A stretch of 44,682 nt of DNA from CAZNGF01 sp964572855 (lineage in GTDB: Bacteria > Bipolaricaulota > Bipolaricaulia > RBG-16-55-9 > JAJCYT01). Position numbers and translations under genes: made by a program. Position 1 is the stretch's first letter. The number at the start of each line of letters is the position of its first letter. Where the stretch lies: NCBI GenBank assembly GCA_964572855.1, contig CAZNGF010000011.1, positions 1 through 44,682 on the forward strand, written 5' to 3'. Under the pieces are notes generated by a model, which saw only the letters and a program-made list of their open reading frames with translations, made no database searches and had not been told where the DNA came from. Positions 14,834 through 23,132 of this stretch are shown here, piece by piece.

Positions 14834-15550
14834 ATGAACGACTGGCACTACGACACCGCCGCCGACCTGGAGCACACCCTGGTCGAGCGGCTCAAGAACT
14901 TCCCGCGCGAGCCGGACATGACCGTCTACGCGCTGCGCTCGCTGGCCGCGCTGCTGCTGCGCGGCTGGCTGCGGCTCTACCACCGTCTGGAGATTGTCGG
15001 GCGGGAGCGTTTGCCGCAAGGCCGCTCCTTCGTCCTGGTCGCCAACCACGCCAGCCACCTGGACACGCCCTGCCTGCTGGCCGCGCTGCCGCTGAAAAAA
15101 CTCCACCGGGCCTTCCCGGCCGCGGCGGCGGACTACTTCTTCCAAAGCGTGCCGGGCGTGTGGCTGGCGGCCGTGGTGGTCAACGCCCTGCCCTTCGACC
15201 GGCGCGTCCACAAGCGCCAGAGCCTGGCGCTCTGCCGCGCGCTGCTGGACAACCCCGCCGGCAACGTGCTGATCCTGTTCCCGGAAGGGACGCGCTCGGT
15301 CACGGGCGAGCTCGGCGAGTTCAAAGCGGGGATCGGGCTGTTGCTGGCCGGGACCGAGGTGCCGGCCGTGCCGTGCCATCTGGACGGGGCCGGCGCGGCC
15401 TTCCCCAAGGACGCGCGCTTCCCCCGGCCCGGCCAAGTACGCCTCGTCGTCGGGGAGCCGCGCTCCTACGCCCACGTCGAGCCGGGCAAGGCGGGCGCGC
15501 TGGCGGTGGCGCGCGATTTGGAGGAGGCGGTGGCGGCGTTGGGGCGGTAG
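14834..15550 (+). CDS. 1-acylglycerol-3-phosphate acyltransferase-like protein (PlsC family)
   Basis: 238 residues. Acyltransferase motif I is NHASHLD (71-77, catalytic H72 and D77) and motif III is FPEGTRS (149-155), with VNALPFDRR between them. It should acylate lysophosphatidate or a related lysolipid at the inner membrane, giving phosphatidate for the CdsA-like enzyme encoded just upstream. One N-terminal hydrophobic stretch is visible around 30-45. The ATG follows GAGGGAGCG. Last gene of the lipid cassette; convergent with the gene at 15811 across palindromic repeats. Confidence 0.9.
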   Translation: MNDWHYDTAADLEHTLVERLKNFPREPDMTVYALRSLAALLLRGWLRLYHRLEIVGRERLPQGRSFVLVANHASHLDTPCLLAALPLKKLHRAFPAAAADYFFQSVPGVWLAAVVVNALPFDRRVHKRQSLALCRALLDNPAGNVLILFPEGTRSVTGELGEFKAGIGLLLAGTEVPAVPCHLDGAGAAFPKDARFPRPGQVRLVVGEPRSYAHVEPGKAGALAVARDLEEAVAALGR

Positions 15551-15568
15551 AGGCTTGCGCGCTTTGGC

Positions 15569-15596
15569 GTAGGGGCGCTTCGCGAAGCGCCCCTAC
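15569..15596. repeat. Perfect 28-bp GTAGGGG palindrome
   Basis: GTAGGGGCGCTTCG and its exact reverse complement, without a loop. Simple member of the family at 5405. It follows plsC by 18 bases. Confidence 0.7.
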
Positions 15597-15630
15597 TAGT
15601 ACAGGGCCACGCTGTTTTTACTCAGCCGAC

Positions 15631-15660
15631 GAAGCCCCCGACTCCTGTCGGGGGAGCTTC
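15631..15660. other. Hairpin, possible bidirectional transcription barrier
   Basis: CCCCCGAC-TCCT-GTCGGGGG with partly matching GAAG/CTTC outside. No T-run on either side. It lies between convergent plsC and the gene at 15811. Confidence 0.4.
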
Positions 15661-15665
15661 ACTGT

Positions 15666-15773
15666 GTAGGGGTCCCATTCATGGGACCCGGCCTACACGT
15701 CTGGTTCATGGCCAGATAGACTTCACGGGCGGCCAAAGCGCGTGCCCACGGGCGCGATGAAGCGCGCCCCTAC
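15666..15773. repeat. Composite palindromic repeat, copy C (reverse orientation)
   Basis: 108 bp. Read in reverse it matches copy A at 5405: a GTAGGGG-CGCG-CTTCAT-CGCG-CCC end, an interior sharing CACGC and GGCCGCCCG, and the other end GGGTCCCATGAATGGGACCC followed by CTAC. Again it sits between convergent gene ends. Confidence 0.75.
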
Positions 15774-15810
15774 ACCCAAAAACCACTGTGGTCGTCTACT
15801 AGATGGTGTC

Positions 15811-16782
15811 TCAACTTTCGAACAGGCCGAACTGGCCGCCCGCTTCGAGCTGGACCCACTTCAGCCCCTGCGGGTCGAGGCCGACCGTGAGCGTCACGAG
15901 CAGCGCGCCCAGCGGCAGCGACCCGCCCACGTCGCTGCTGACGCTGTCGGCGTCCAGGCGCAACGTGCTGAAGACGGTCAGTGCGCCCAGCTGCAGCTCG
16001 CCCTCGGCGGTGAGGCCCGCCCCGTTTCGATCGAAGGAGCCCACCGCCAGCAGGCCGAGCGCGGGCGTCTTGAGCCGGCCGCTCACGGTGGAGAGCAACC
16101 CGCCCCCGCCCGCGCCGACGTTGGCCGAAAACGAGAGCCCCCGGGTCACGACCAGGTCGGCCCCGCCGGCCAGCTCGATCCCTCCGGCGCCCGCTGTGCC
16201 CCCCGCCGACAGGGTCAACACCTCGCCGGGCAGCGTGGCGCCGGCCGAGACGCTGAGCGCGTTGGGCGCCAGCGCTGCGCCCGCGTACAGCTCCAGCACG
16301 CCGACGTTCAGCGTCGCGTTCAGGTTGGCGGCCGCGCCGCCGCTGCCGGCGGCCAGGCGGCCCGAGAGCACGAAGTCCTCGACCTGGGTGCGCGCGCCGC
16401 CCGACACCTGCAGCCCCGCGTTGCTGGCGCGCACGCCCGCGAACAGGCCCAGTGCCTGCAGCTGGGTTTCGGCGTCCGCGTTGAGCGTGAGCGTGGCGCC
16501 GCGGATCTCGGCCGCGGCCGACACGCGGAAGTTCCCGAGCCAGAGGCCGGTTCCCAGGTCGAGCTCGAGCCAGGGGGAGGCGCCGACCGCGTAGCCTAGC
16601 AGGGCTGAAACCCGTAAGGGTTCGAGAATCACGCCGCCGACCGCGCCGGATCGCTCCGGTTCGAGCGGCCCCTGGGCGATCACCTCGACCCCGCGGTCGG
16701 CCGGCTGGGCCCACGCGCTCGCCCCGCAGGCCAGCAGGATCATCAGGCACAGCAGGATCCGTCCGTTAGAACACGTAGCCAT
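15811..16782 (-). CDS. Predicted beta-rich outer-membrane or surface protein
   Basis: 323 residues, family not recognised. A Sec signal ends near ASAWAQ (about 26). The mature protein is almost wholly made of short alternating hydrophobic/polar stretches rich in Gly, Ala, Leu and Thr, separated by turns, as in a beta barrel or beta helix; it ends in an aromatic residue close to the C-terminus (GGQFGLFES). The start overlaps the end of the upstream metallopeptidase gene by 17 bases, with GGAGGTG as ribosome-binding site inside that gene, so translation is coupled. Third gene of the 15811-19777 operon. Confidence 0.7.
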   Translation of the reverse strand: MATCSNGRILLCLMILLACGASAWAQPADRGVEVIAQGPLEPERSGAVGGVILEPLRVSALLGYAVGASPWLELDLGTGLWLGNFRVSAAAEIRGATLTLNADAETQLQALGLFAGVRASNAGLQVSGGARTQVEDFVLSGRLAAGSGGAAANLNATLNVGVLELYAGAALAPNALSVSAGATLPGEVLTLSAGGTAGAGGIELAGGADLVVTRGLSFSANVGAGGGGLLSTVSGRLKTPALGLLAVGSFDRNGAGLTAEGELQLGALTVFSTLRLDADSVSSDVGGSLPLGALLVTLTVGLDPQGLKWVQLEAGGQFGLFES

Positions 16783-19174
16783 CGCGCACCTCCATTCCGC
16801 GCCCCAGCAGTTCGGCGATCACGATGTCCTTGACGCCCTCGGCCGCCCCCGGCACGAAGAAGCCGATGCTCCCGTTGGCGTTGGTGGCCAGCGTGTGGTC
16901 GGCGAAGTAGCCGTCGGTGCCGTACACCCGCGCCCGCAGCAGCACGTTGGCCCGGCGCGGCACGATCGAGACCGTCACGCTCACGCCCTGGCGCGCGCCG
17001 GGGTCGGGCGGGCTGAAGTGGACCGTCATGGCCTGGATCTCGGCGGTCAGCGCCAGCGTGACGCCCGTCTCGGGGCCGCTCAGGCGCACGGGGCGAGACA
17101 CCGCGTCGTACCCCTGCGCCGCGGCCGAGACCGTGACCACGGCGTCCAGCGGCAGGCCCGAGAGCGCAAAGCCCCCGCCCGCGCCGCTGACCGTTTGCTG
17201 GCCCTCGGCCTCCACGGACGCGCCGGCGATCGGCTGGCCCGTTTCCCTGTCCACCACGCTTCCCCGCAGCGTCGCCAGGCACGCCTCGGGCGGCGCGGGC
17301 GCGCCGTCCGGGGTGCGGCAGGCGTCGGGCTCGAGCGCGACGCCCACGAACGGCGACTCGCTCACGATCTTGACGGTCTTGAACTGGCCCTGGTAGCCGG
17401 GCGCCGAGACGTTCAGGCGCACCTGCTGGTTCAGTCCGGGGCCAGCGAGCGCAAAGCCCCCGCCGGCGTCCGTGATCGCGCTGCCGGAGGCGTCCCCGCT
17501 CATGGTCACGCTCGCGCCCGCGATCGGGTCGCCCGTCTCGGCGTCGCTCACGCCGCCCGACAGCGGGAGCCCCGCGGTCAGCCCCTGCAGGCACCCCCTG
17601 GCCCGCTGCAGGTTGCGCTCCGCGCCCGCGATCACGAGCGTGGCGGCCGTCATCTCGTCGGCCACGGCCCCCAGCAGCGCGCGCGCGGCGTCGGGCTGCG
17701 GCGGGACGCTTTGCTCCAGCAGCGCGGCGGCCTCCTGGGCCTGCCGCGCCGCCTGCAGCGACGCATCCGGGAGCGTCTGGTCCATCGCGGCCGCGGCCGC
17801 CTCGTCCCGCAGCGTTCCGAGCGCGGCGTTCACCGCGGCCTTCATCGCGTTCAGCTCGGCCGTCTTGGCCGCGTCGATGTCCTTGAACACGAACACGAGG
17901 TCGTCGACCCGCCCGCCGAAGCGCGGCGCGGCGGCGCGGGCCTCGCCCCCCGGCTTGACCACGGGCTGCAGCCGCTCCGCCGCGCGCGCCGTGGCCGCCT
18001 CGGCCCGCTGCGCCGCGGCGCGGACGGTTTCGGCCAGTTCCCGGGCGGCCTGCAGCCGCTCCTGCAGCGCCTGGTCCTGTGATGCGTAGAGCGCGTCCAG
18101 CTCGGTCTGCGCCGTCCGGGACGCCGCCTGGACGCGCCGGAGCGCGTCGGTCATGGCCTGGGCCGACTGCTCCAGCGCCGCGAAGGCGTCCTCGGTGCGC
18201 TGGAGCTGAAAGCGCGCCCCCTCCAGCAGGTCGGTGTCCCCGCTCTCGCGGTGGTAGCGGGCCAGGTCGCAGGCCTGGTCCGCCCCGTCGGCTACGGTCT
18301 CGGCCCACGGCGGCAGCGCCTGGATCGCGGCGCGGGCCTCGGCCGCGGCCTGCTCGACCGGGGCCATCAGGGCGCGGGCCCGCGCGTCCACCTCGGGGGG
18401 CACGGCGGCCTCCAGCGCGCGCAATTGGGTTAGCCCGTCGCTCACGGTCGCGGCCGCCTCCTGGACCTCCTTGGCGGCCGCGTCGAAGGCGGGCAACGCG
18501 TCGTTGGACGCCTTGATCAGCGCCAGGATGCGGTCCCGCTCGGCTTCGAGCGCGGCCTTGGGGTAGGTGAAGGCGCTGGCGGGCATGCGGTCGCCGCCGT
18601 AGTGCGTGCGCTGGCGAAGTCCGGCGTGGGCGCGGTAGAGGTTCTCGATCGTGACCGCGTTGATCTCGGCTTGCTTGACGTTGGTGGCCGGGTCGCGGCG
18701 CGGGTCGCGCTTCCCCCGGTCGTTGTCGTAGGAGTGCGTCAGTTCGTGCAGCAGCACGAGGCAGAAGTCGACCGGGCTGCCGTCGCCCAGCGTGGGATGC
18801 TTTACCCCGATGTCGGGGTCCACGTTGACCGTCGAGCCGCTCCCTCGCCCGGTGCCCCGGGTGCCGTCCTGCATGACATCGACTGCGTTGGCGTCGTGGA
18901 CGTCGTGGGGCGAGGAGTTGTTCTTGCCGGTCTTGGTGCCCTGATCGCCGGAGTTCTGGATCACGTGGGTGCGGTCCGAGTCCTCCAGCGTCTCGAGCAC
19001 GCCCGCGGCCGGCCCGCCCATGGCCCGATAGGTCTTCTTGCAGTCCTCCACCCGGCTGACAAAGGTCGCGTCGTCGGGCGAGCGCACCTCGAGCTTGGCC
19101 CAGGCGGGCCACGCGAACCACAGCAGCGCCAGCGCCAGGCACAGTATCCGCCGTCGGTCGTGTTGTGTGCGCAT
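16766..19174 (-). CDS. Secreted M91-like zinc metallopeptidase with coiled coil and carboxypeptidase-regulatory-like domains
   Basis: 802 residues. Sec signal 1-26 (AWPAWA). Residues of about 30-200 resemble M91 (NleD-type) zincins: GSGSTVNVDPD, the zinc site H143-E-L-T-H147-SYD, then E170 in AEINAVTIENLYR as a likely third ligand and LRQRTHYGG. Residues of about 205-520 are Ala/Glu/Arg-rich heptads, a long coiled coil. Two CarboxypepD_reg-like beta domains follow (DAETGDPIAGASVTMSG and DRETGQPIAGASVEAEG), then a beta-rich C-terminus. The ATG follows GGAGG. It lies 9 bases after the membrane-anchored Ig-like gene and overlaps the beta-rich gene. Peptidase identity is from motif and context; the target is unknown. 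Confidence 0.65.
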   Translation of the reverse strand: MRTQHDRRRILCLALALLWFAWPAWAKLEVRSPDDATFVSRVEDCKKTYRAMGGPAAGVLETLEDSDRTHVIQNSGDQGTKTGKNNSSPHDVHDANAVDVMQDGTRGTGRGSGSTVNVDPDIGVKHPTLGDGSPVDFCLVLLHELTHSYDNDRGKRDPRRDPATNVKQAEINAVTIENLYRAHAGLRQRTHYGGDRMPASAFTYPKAALEAERDRILALIKASNDALPAFDAAAKEVQEAAATVSDGLTQLRALEAAVPPEVDARARALMAPVEQAAAEARAAIQALPPWAETVADGADQACDLARYHRESGDTDLLEGARFQLQRTEDAFAALEQSAQAMTDALRRVQAASRTAQTELDALYASQDQALQERLQAARELAETVRAAAQRAEAATARAAERLQPVVKPGGEARAAAPRFGGRVDDLVFVFKDIDAAKTAELNAMKAAVNAALGTLRDEAAAAAMDQTLPDASLQAARQAQEAAALLEQSVPPQPDAARALLGAVADEMTAATLVIAGAERNLQRARGCLQGLTAGLPLSGGVSDAETGDPIAGASVTMSGDASGSAITDAGGGFALAGPGLNQQVRLNVSAPGYQGQFKTVKIVSESPFVGVALEPDACRTPDGAPAPPEACLATLRGSVVDRETGQPIAGASVEAEGQQTVSGAGGGFALSGLPLDAVVTVSAAAQGYDAVSRPVRLSGPETGVTLALTAEIQAMTVHFSPPDPGARQGVSVTVSIVPRRANVLLRARVYGTDGYFADHTLATNANGSIGFFVPGAAEGVKDIVIAELLGRGMEVRDGYVF

Positions 19175-19183
19175 GGCCCCTCC

Positions 19184-19777
19184 CTACGGGCGCACGGCGA
19201 AGCGCACCGTGACCTGGTTGGTTCCCGCCCGGAACACCTGGGGCAGCGCGCCCGGCGGGCCCGGATACTGGTAGGACAGGATCAGCTCGTAGTCCCCCGG
19301 CGCGTCGAGCGCGTAGAGCGTCATCCAGTGCGCGCCGTCGGGGTCGAAGGCGACTGAAGCCAGCGCCGCGCCGCCCAGCACCGCGTCCGGCTCGCTGCGC
19401 CAGTTCGTCTCCAGCGACGCCCCGGGCGCCAGCGTCCGCAGGCTGTCGCGCAGTTGGTCCGCCAGCGCGATGAAGTAGTCCACCTGCGTGCGGCGGGAAG
19501 ACACGTCGGCCCCGTCGCGCCGGAACGCGTGCACGCGCACGTTGCCGTCGACCAGCGGGCTGGCGCCGGTGGGGATCCTCCCCGTGTTGGTCAGGGTGAG
19601 CCGGATCTCGATCGGGTCTCCGACGTTGTAGTCCGACCGCGAGGCCACGGCGCTCAGTTCCAAAAGGCCCTCTTCCTGCAGGTTGGTCGTCCCGACCAGC
19701 GTGGTGCTGATGACGCCGAAGACGACGGCCGCCACGATCAACGCGCCGATCAGGATGAGCACGATGGATTTGAACAA
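19184..19777 (-). CDS. Membrane-anchored protein with Ig-like beta domain
   Basis: 197 residues, not a family I can name. One N-terminal helix (about 2-23, LFKSIVLILIGALIVAAVVF) anchors a domain that looks like a beta sandwich: YNVGDPIEIRLTLTNTG, LAPGASLETNW and APGDYELILSYQYPG, reminiscent of CARDB or BsuPI-like Ig folds. TTG at 19777 is taken as start because AAGGAG lies 6 bases upstream and the hydrophobic helix begins there. First gene of the operon with the metallopeptidase. It might modulate or tether the protease, but that is only inferred from position. Confidence 0.7.
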   Translation of the reverse strand: MFKSIVLILIGALIVAAVVFGVISTTLVGTTNLQEEGLLELSAVASRSDYNVGDPIEIRLTLTNTGRIPTGASPLVDGNVRVHAFRRDGADVSSRRTQVDYFIALADQLRDSLRTLAPGASLETNWRSEPDAVLGGAALASVAFDPDGAHWMTLYALDAPGDYELILSYQYPGPPGALPQVFRAGTNQVTVRFAVRP

Positions 19778-19935
19778 GGGGCGCTCCTTCCCGCCTCCCG
19801 CAACGCGGCCGTGCTGGAGCGCGGCCCATGTCCGTCGGGTGGCACGAGCAGCTTGGGGCCTAAGTCGAAAGGGCGGAATGACCCCCCTCATTGGGGGAGC
19901 TGATCTGGGTCATAAAGGCGTTGGAAAGGGAATCG

Positions 19936-20973
19936 TTAGGCGTATCCGCGCAAATCCCAATGGCACGCCTGGATCGCGTTGACCCGGTGGAGGGCGTGCA
20001 GCGAGCTGGCCGGTTCGGGGATTTGGATGTCTGCTTGGTCCCGACCGAGCTGGTCCAGCACGCGCGCGGCCGAGGCGGTCAGCCCCTCGAGGTCGTAGCC
20101 GCCCTCCAGGACGGCCACCAGGCGGCCGTCGCAGCGCTCGCGCGCCAGCATCAGACACCGCTGCGCCATGGCCGCAAAGCCCGACTCGGACACGTTCATC
20201 CCGCCCAGCGGGTCGCGCGCGTGCGGGTCGAAGCCGGCCGAGACGAGCACGAACTGGGGATCGAACTGGCGCGCGATCGGGAGGACGACGCGCTCGAAGG
20301 CGGCCAGGTACGCGCCGTCGCCGCAGCCGGCCGGCAGCGGCACGTTGACCGTGAACCCTTCGCCGGCGCCGCGCCCGACGTCCTCGGCCCGGCCCGTGCC
20401 GGGGTAGTGCGGGAACTGGTGCAGCGAGGCGTACAGGACGCTTCCCTCGTCGTAGAAGCTGGCCTCGGTGCCGTTGCCGTGGTGCACGTCCCAGTCCAGG
20501 ATCAGGACGCGCGCCAAGCCGTGCTGCGCCTGCAGATAGCGCGCCGCGACCGCGACGTGGTTGAAGAGGCAGAAGCCCATGGCGCGTGCGGGCTCGGCGT
20601 GGTGGCCGGGCGGCCGCACGAGCGCGAAGCCGTTGTCGATCTCCCCGGCCATCACGAGGTCGACCAGTTGTAGGACGCCCCCTGCGGCCAGGCGGGCGAC
20701 CTGGTAGGACGCGCGGCTGGCGAACGTCTCGCCGTCGCCGAAGGCGCCCCCGCGCCCGGCCAGCGCGGCCACGCGGCGCAGGTGGTCCTGCGGGTGATTG
20801 AGCCGGAGTTCGTCCTCGCTGGCGGGGCGCGGCTCAACTCGGACCAGCCCGTCGCGTTCGTACGAGTCGAGCGCATCGCAGAGCGCGCCCAGGCGCTCGG
20901 GCCGCTCGGGGTGCCCCGGCGGCGTGCGGTGATCACAGAAGCGGCGGTCGAGCACGAGTCCGGTGCGCAGCAT
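19936..20973 (-). CDS. Histone deacetylase-family protein (class II-like deacetylase)
   Basis: 345 residues. Zinc amidohydrolase of the arginase/deacetylase fold: GHPERPERL at the N-terminus, general-base pair H124-H125 in RPPGHHAE, zinc ligands D162 and H164 in DWDVHHGNGT and D249 in SAGFDPHARDPLGG, and EGGYDLEGL near the end. Bacterial members remove acetyl groups from polyamines, acetoin-related compounds or proteins; the substrate here is open. The ATG follows GGGGAGTGAGG, which itself lies beside a GTAGGG repeat. 158 bases separate it from the next leftward operon. Confidence 0.93.
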   Translation of the reverse strand: MLRTGLVLDRRFCDHRTPPGHPERPERLGALCDALDSYERDGLVRVEPRPASEDELRLNHPQDHLRRVAALAGRGGAFGDGETFASRASYQVARLAAGGVLQLVDLVMAGEIDNGFALVRPPGHHAEPARAMGFCLFNHVAVAARYLQAQHGLARVLILDWDVHHGNGTEASFYDEGSVLYASLHQFPHYPGTGRAEDVGRGAGEGFTVNVPLPAGCGDGAYLAAFERVVLPIARQFDPQFVLVSAGFDPHARDPLGGMNVSESGFAAMAQRCLMLARERCDGRLVAVLEGGYDLEGLTASAARVLDQLGRDQADIQIPEPASSLHALHRVNAIQACHWDLRGYA

Positions 20974-20989
20974 GCGAGCCTCACTCCCC

Positions 20990-21045
20990 GTAGGGCCCGC
21001 TGTGCGGGCCGAAACAAACGGCTTGGCCTGCGCGGCAGGCCCTAC
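20990..21045. repeat. GTAGGG paired-hairpin repeat, 56 bp
   Basis: Left end GTAGGG-CCCGC-TGTG-CGGG-CC; right end in reverse GTAGGG-CCTGC-CGCG-CAGG-CC. Both ends thus have the same frame with different self-pairing arms, as in the 5405 family. It lies between the AtpZ-like gene and the deacetylase gene. Confidence 0.65.
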
Positions 21046-21057
21046 AGTTTGGGTGTT

Positions 21058-21291
21058 TTACTCCCCGTCCGAGCGCCAGTACTTGCGCAGCAGGCGGGCG
21101 CCGCTCCAGTAGAGGGCCGCGACCCCGAAGGCCAGGCCGATCCACTTGAAGGCGTCTGTGCCCAGCCAGCGGTCCAGCGCCCAGCCGGCCCCGAAGGCGA
21201 TCCCGAAGGAGGCGATCACAAGCAGCCCGAGCTGGCTCACCAGCGCGAGCCCCTCGATCAGGGCCTGCATGAGGGGATCGCGCTCGGGCAT
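21058..21291 (-). CDS. AtpZ/AtpI-like small membrane protein
   Basis: 77 residues with two membrane helices: LIEGLALVSQLGLLVIASFGIAFGAGWALDRWLG and the FKWIGLAFGVAALYWSG segment, then a basic tail. The GAGWALDRWLG run is typical of the AtpZ/AtpI-type proteins that accompany ATP synthase, but no atp genes are in the window. The ATG at 21291 is preferred; a TTG at 21348 would add 19 residues lacking family resemblance. It lies just downstream of rny and probably shares its transcript. Confidence 0.7.
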   Translation of the reverse strand: MPERDPLMQALIEGLALVSQLGLLVIASFGIAFGAGWALDRWLGTDAFKWIGLAFGVAALYWSGARLLRKYWRSDGE

Positions 21292-21363
21292 GGGGGTCAG
21301 CCCCTTGGAATCTCTGGGGGAGGCGCTCGTGCTTCCCCCGCCGTTCAAACCGAGGTGGCCCGG

Positions 21364-22908
21364 CTAGCGCGCGCTCTGCGTGTACTCGGCGCTGCGCACG
21401 ACGTGGATCTTGATCTCGCCGGGGTAGCTCAGTTGCTCCTCGATGCAGCGGGCGATGTCGTAGGCCATCTTGGCGGCCATGTCGTCGTTGACCTGCTCGG
21501 GGCGTACCATGACGCGCACCTCGCGGCCGGCCTGCACCGCGTAGGCCTCTTGGACGCCGGGGAACGCCTTGCAGATGGACTCGAGCTTCTCCAGGCGCTG
21601 GATGTAGCTCTCGAACGTCTCCTGGCGCGCGCCGGGCCGGGCGGCGCTCAGGGCATCCGCGGCCTGCAGGATGACGGCCAGCACGGTGCGCGGCTCGACC
21701 TCCTCGTTGTGGGCGGCCACGGCGTGGCAGATCTCTTCCGTCTCGCCGTAGCGGCGCGAGAACTCCGCACTGATGAGCGAGTGCGAGCCCTCGACCTTGT
21801 GGTCCACGGCCTTGCCGATGTCGTGCAGGATGCCGGCGCGCTTGGCCGGCTTGGGGTCGAGCCCGAGCTCGGCGGCGATCATGCCGGCCAGCGAGGCCAC
21901 CTCGAGCGAGTGACGCAGCTGGTCCTGGCCGTAGCTGGTGCGGAAGTGGAGCCGCCCGACGAGCATGACCAGCTCGGGGTGCAGCCCGCTCAGGCCCAAC
22001 TCGAACAGCGCCTCCTGGCCCAGCTCGCGCACGCGGTCCTCGACCTGCTCTTTGGCCTTCTCGACGTATTTTTTGATCTGGACCGGGTGGATGCGCCCGT
22101 CCTCGATGAGCTTCTCCATCGAGATGCGCGCGATCTCGCGGCGAATGGGATGGAAGCACGAGAGCGCCACGGTGTCGGGCGTCTCGTCCACCAGCACCTC
22201 GACGCCCGTCAGGGCCTCGAAGGCGCGGATATTGCGCCCCTCCTTACCGATGATGCGCCCCTTGTACTCCTCGCGCGGCAGCGAGACCACGCTCATGGCG
22301 TACTCGTTCACCTGCTCGCCGGCGTAGCGCTGCAGCGTGGTGGCGATGACGCGCAGGGCTTTGTGCTTGGCCTCCTCCTCGGCGTGCAGCTCGATCTGGC
22401 GCACGCGCTTGGCGATGAAGCCTTGGGCCTCGGTCTCGACGCGCTCCATGAGCTGCTCGCGCGCCTCCTCCTGGGTCAGGTTCGCGATCCGTTCCAGCCG
22501 CTCCTGCTCCTGGCTGTAGAGCGTCTCGCCCTCCTGCAGCAGGTCCCGCACGGTGTGCATGTCCTCCTGGAGCGACTGCTCCAGTTGGCTCAGTTGTTCG
22601 CTCTTGGTTTCCAGCCGTTCCTCGCGCTGTAGCAGGCGGGATTCGTTGTTGCTGAGCGTCTGCTCGCGCTGCTTGAGCTGGGCCTGCAGCTCGTCCCAGC
22701 GCCCTTGGATTTCGACCTGCGCCTCAAGCAGCTTCTCCTTCTTGAGCCGCTCGCTTTCCTGTTCCGCTTGGGCCACCAAATCGTCGGTCCACTGCTTCTG
22801 GCGCATCAGGTGCTGCTTGAGGCGCGTGGTTCCCAGCCAGTAGCCGAGCGCGCCGAGCAGGACCCCCACGACCAGCGACAGGACCACGGGGAATAACCAT
22901 TGCTCCAT
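21364..22908 (-). CDS. rny: Ribonuclease Y
   Basis: 514 residues. Membrane-anchored endoribonuclease that starts mRNA decay. One N-terminal membrane helix (about 5-25), a long charged coiled coil (to about 195), a KH RNA-binding domain with IIGKEGRNIRAFE, and the HD metal phosphohydrolase domain (LRHSLEVASLAG, then ILHDIGKAVDHK). The C-terminal region EIKIHVVRS is also characteristic. An upstream ATG at 22935 is possible, but the family N-terminus and weak AAAGGG favour 22908. A good promoter lies about 200 bases upstream, inside the end of the MMPL gene, leaving a long leader. Confidence 0.95.
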   Translation of the reverse strand: MEQWLFPVVLSLVVGVLLGALGYWLGTTRLKQHLMRQKQWTDDLVAQAEQESERLKKEKLLEAQVEIQGRWDELQAQLKQREQTLSNNESRLLQREERLETKSEQLSQLEQSLQEDMHTVRDLLQEGETLYSQEQERLERIANLTQEEAREQLMERVETEAQGFIAKRVRQIELHAEEEAKHKALRVIATTLQRYAGEQVNEYAMSVVSLPREEYKGRIIGKEGRNIRAFEALTGVEVLVDETPDTVALSCFHPIRREIARISMEKLIEDGRIHPVQIKKYVEKAKEQVEDRVRELGQEALFELGLSGLHPELVMLVGRLHFRTSYGQDQLRHSLEVASLAGMIAAELGLDPKPAKRAGILHDIGKAVDHKVEGSHSLISAEFSRRYGETEEICHAVAAHNEEVEPRTVLAVILQAADALSAARPGARQETFESYIQRLEKLESICKAFPGVQEAYAVQAGREVRVMVRPEQVNDDMAAKMAYDIARCIEEQLSYPGEIKIHVVRSAEYTQSAR

Positions 22909-23097
22909 ACACCAGACACCCTTTCTGAAGTCCATCCATAGGCGTCCGTCCTCGCCATGCGGGTGCTGGCCGTGGGAAACGACCCACAGAAACGTCCTGG
23001 AATGCCGTCAAACTTCCCTGGGGTTTGTCAATCGCGTTCAGCCAGCACACGGTCGTCGGACTCCCTTACAGATGACGCCTAATCAAATTATCCTCAA
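22909..23097 (-). other. Long 5' leader of rny
   Basis: If transcription begins at the 23104-23132 promoter, the message carries about 190 untranslated bases. GTGCTGGC near its start and GCCAGCAC further on can pair over a long range. No known riboswitch was recognised. Confidence 0.4.
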
Positions 23098-23103
23098 GGA
23101 TGC

Positions 23104-23132
23104 ATTATAGGCCGCGCCAACGGCATGATCAA
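23104..23132 (-). promoter_or_regulatory. rny promoter
   Basis: Leftward TTGATC (23127-23132), 17 bases, perfect TATAAT (23104-23109). The -35 box overlaps the stop codon of the MMPL gene. Confidence 0.65.

Noticed and set aside
16743..19829. 1028-codon minus-strand frame spanning the metallopeptidase gene
   Set aside because: Arg/Gly-rich composition of an out-of-frame read; the frame with signal peptide and HExxH is the real gene.
21058..21291. Start of an ATP synthase operon
   Set aside because: Only an AtpZ/AtpI-like gene is seen; the next gene downstream is a deacetylase.
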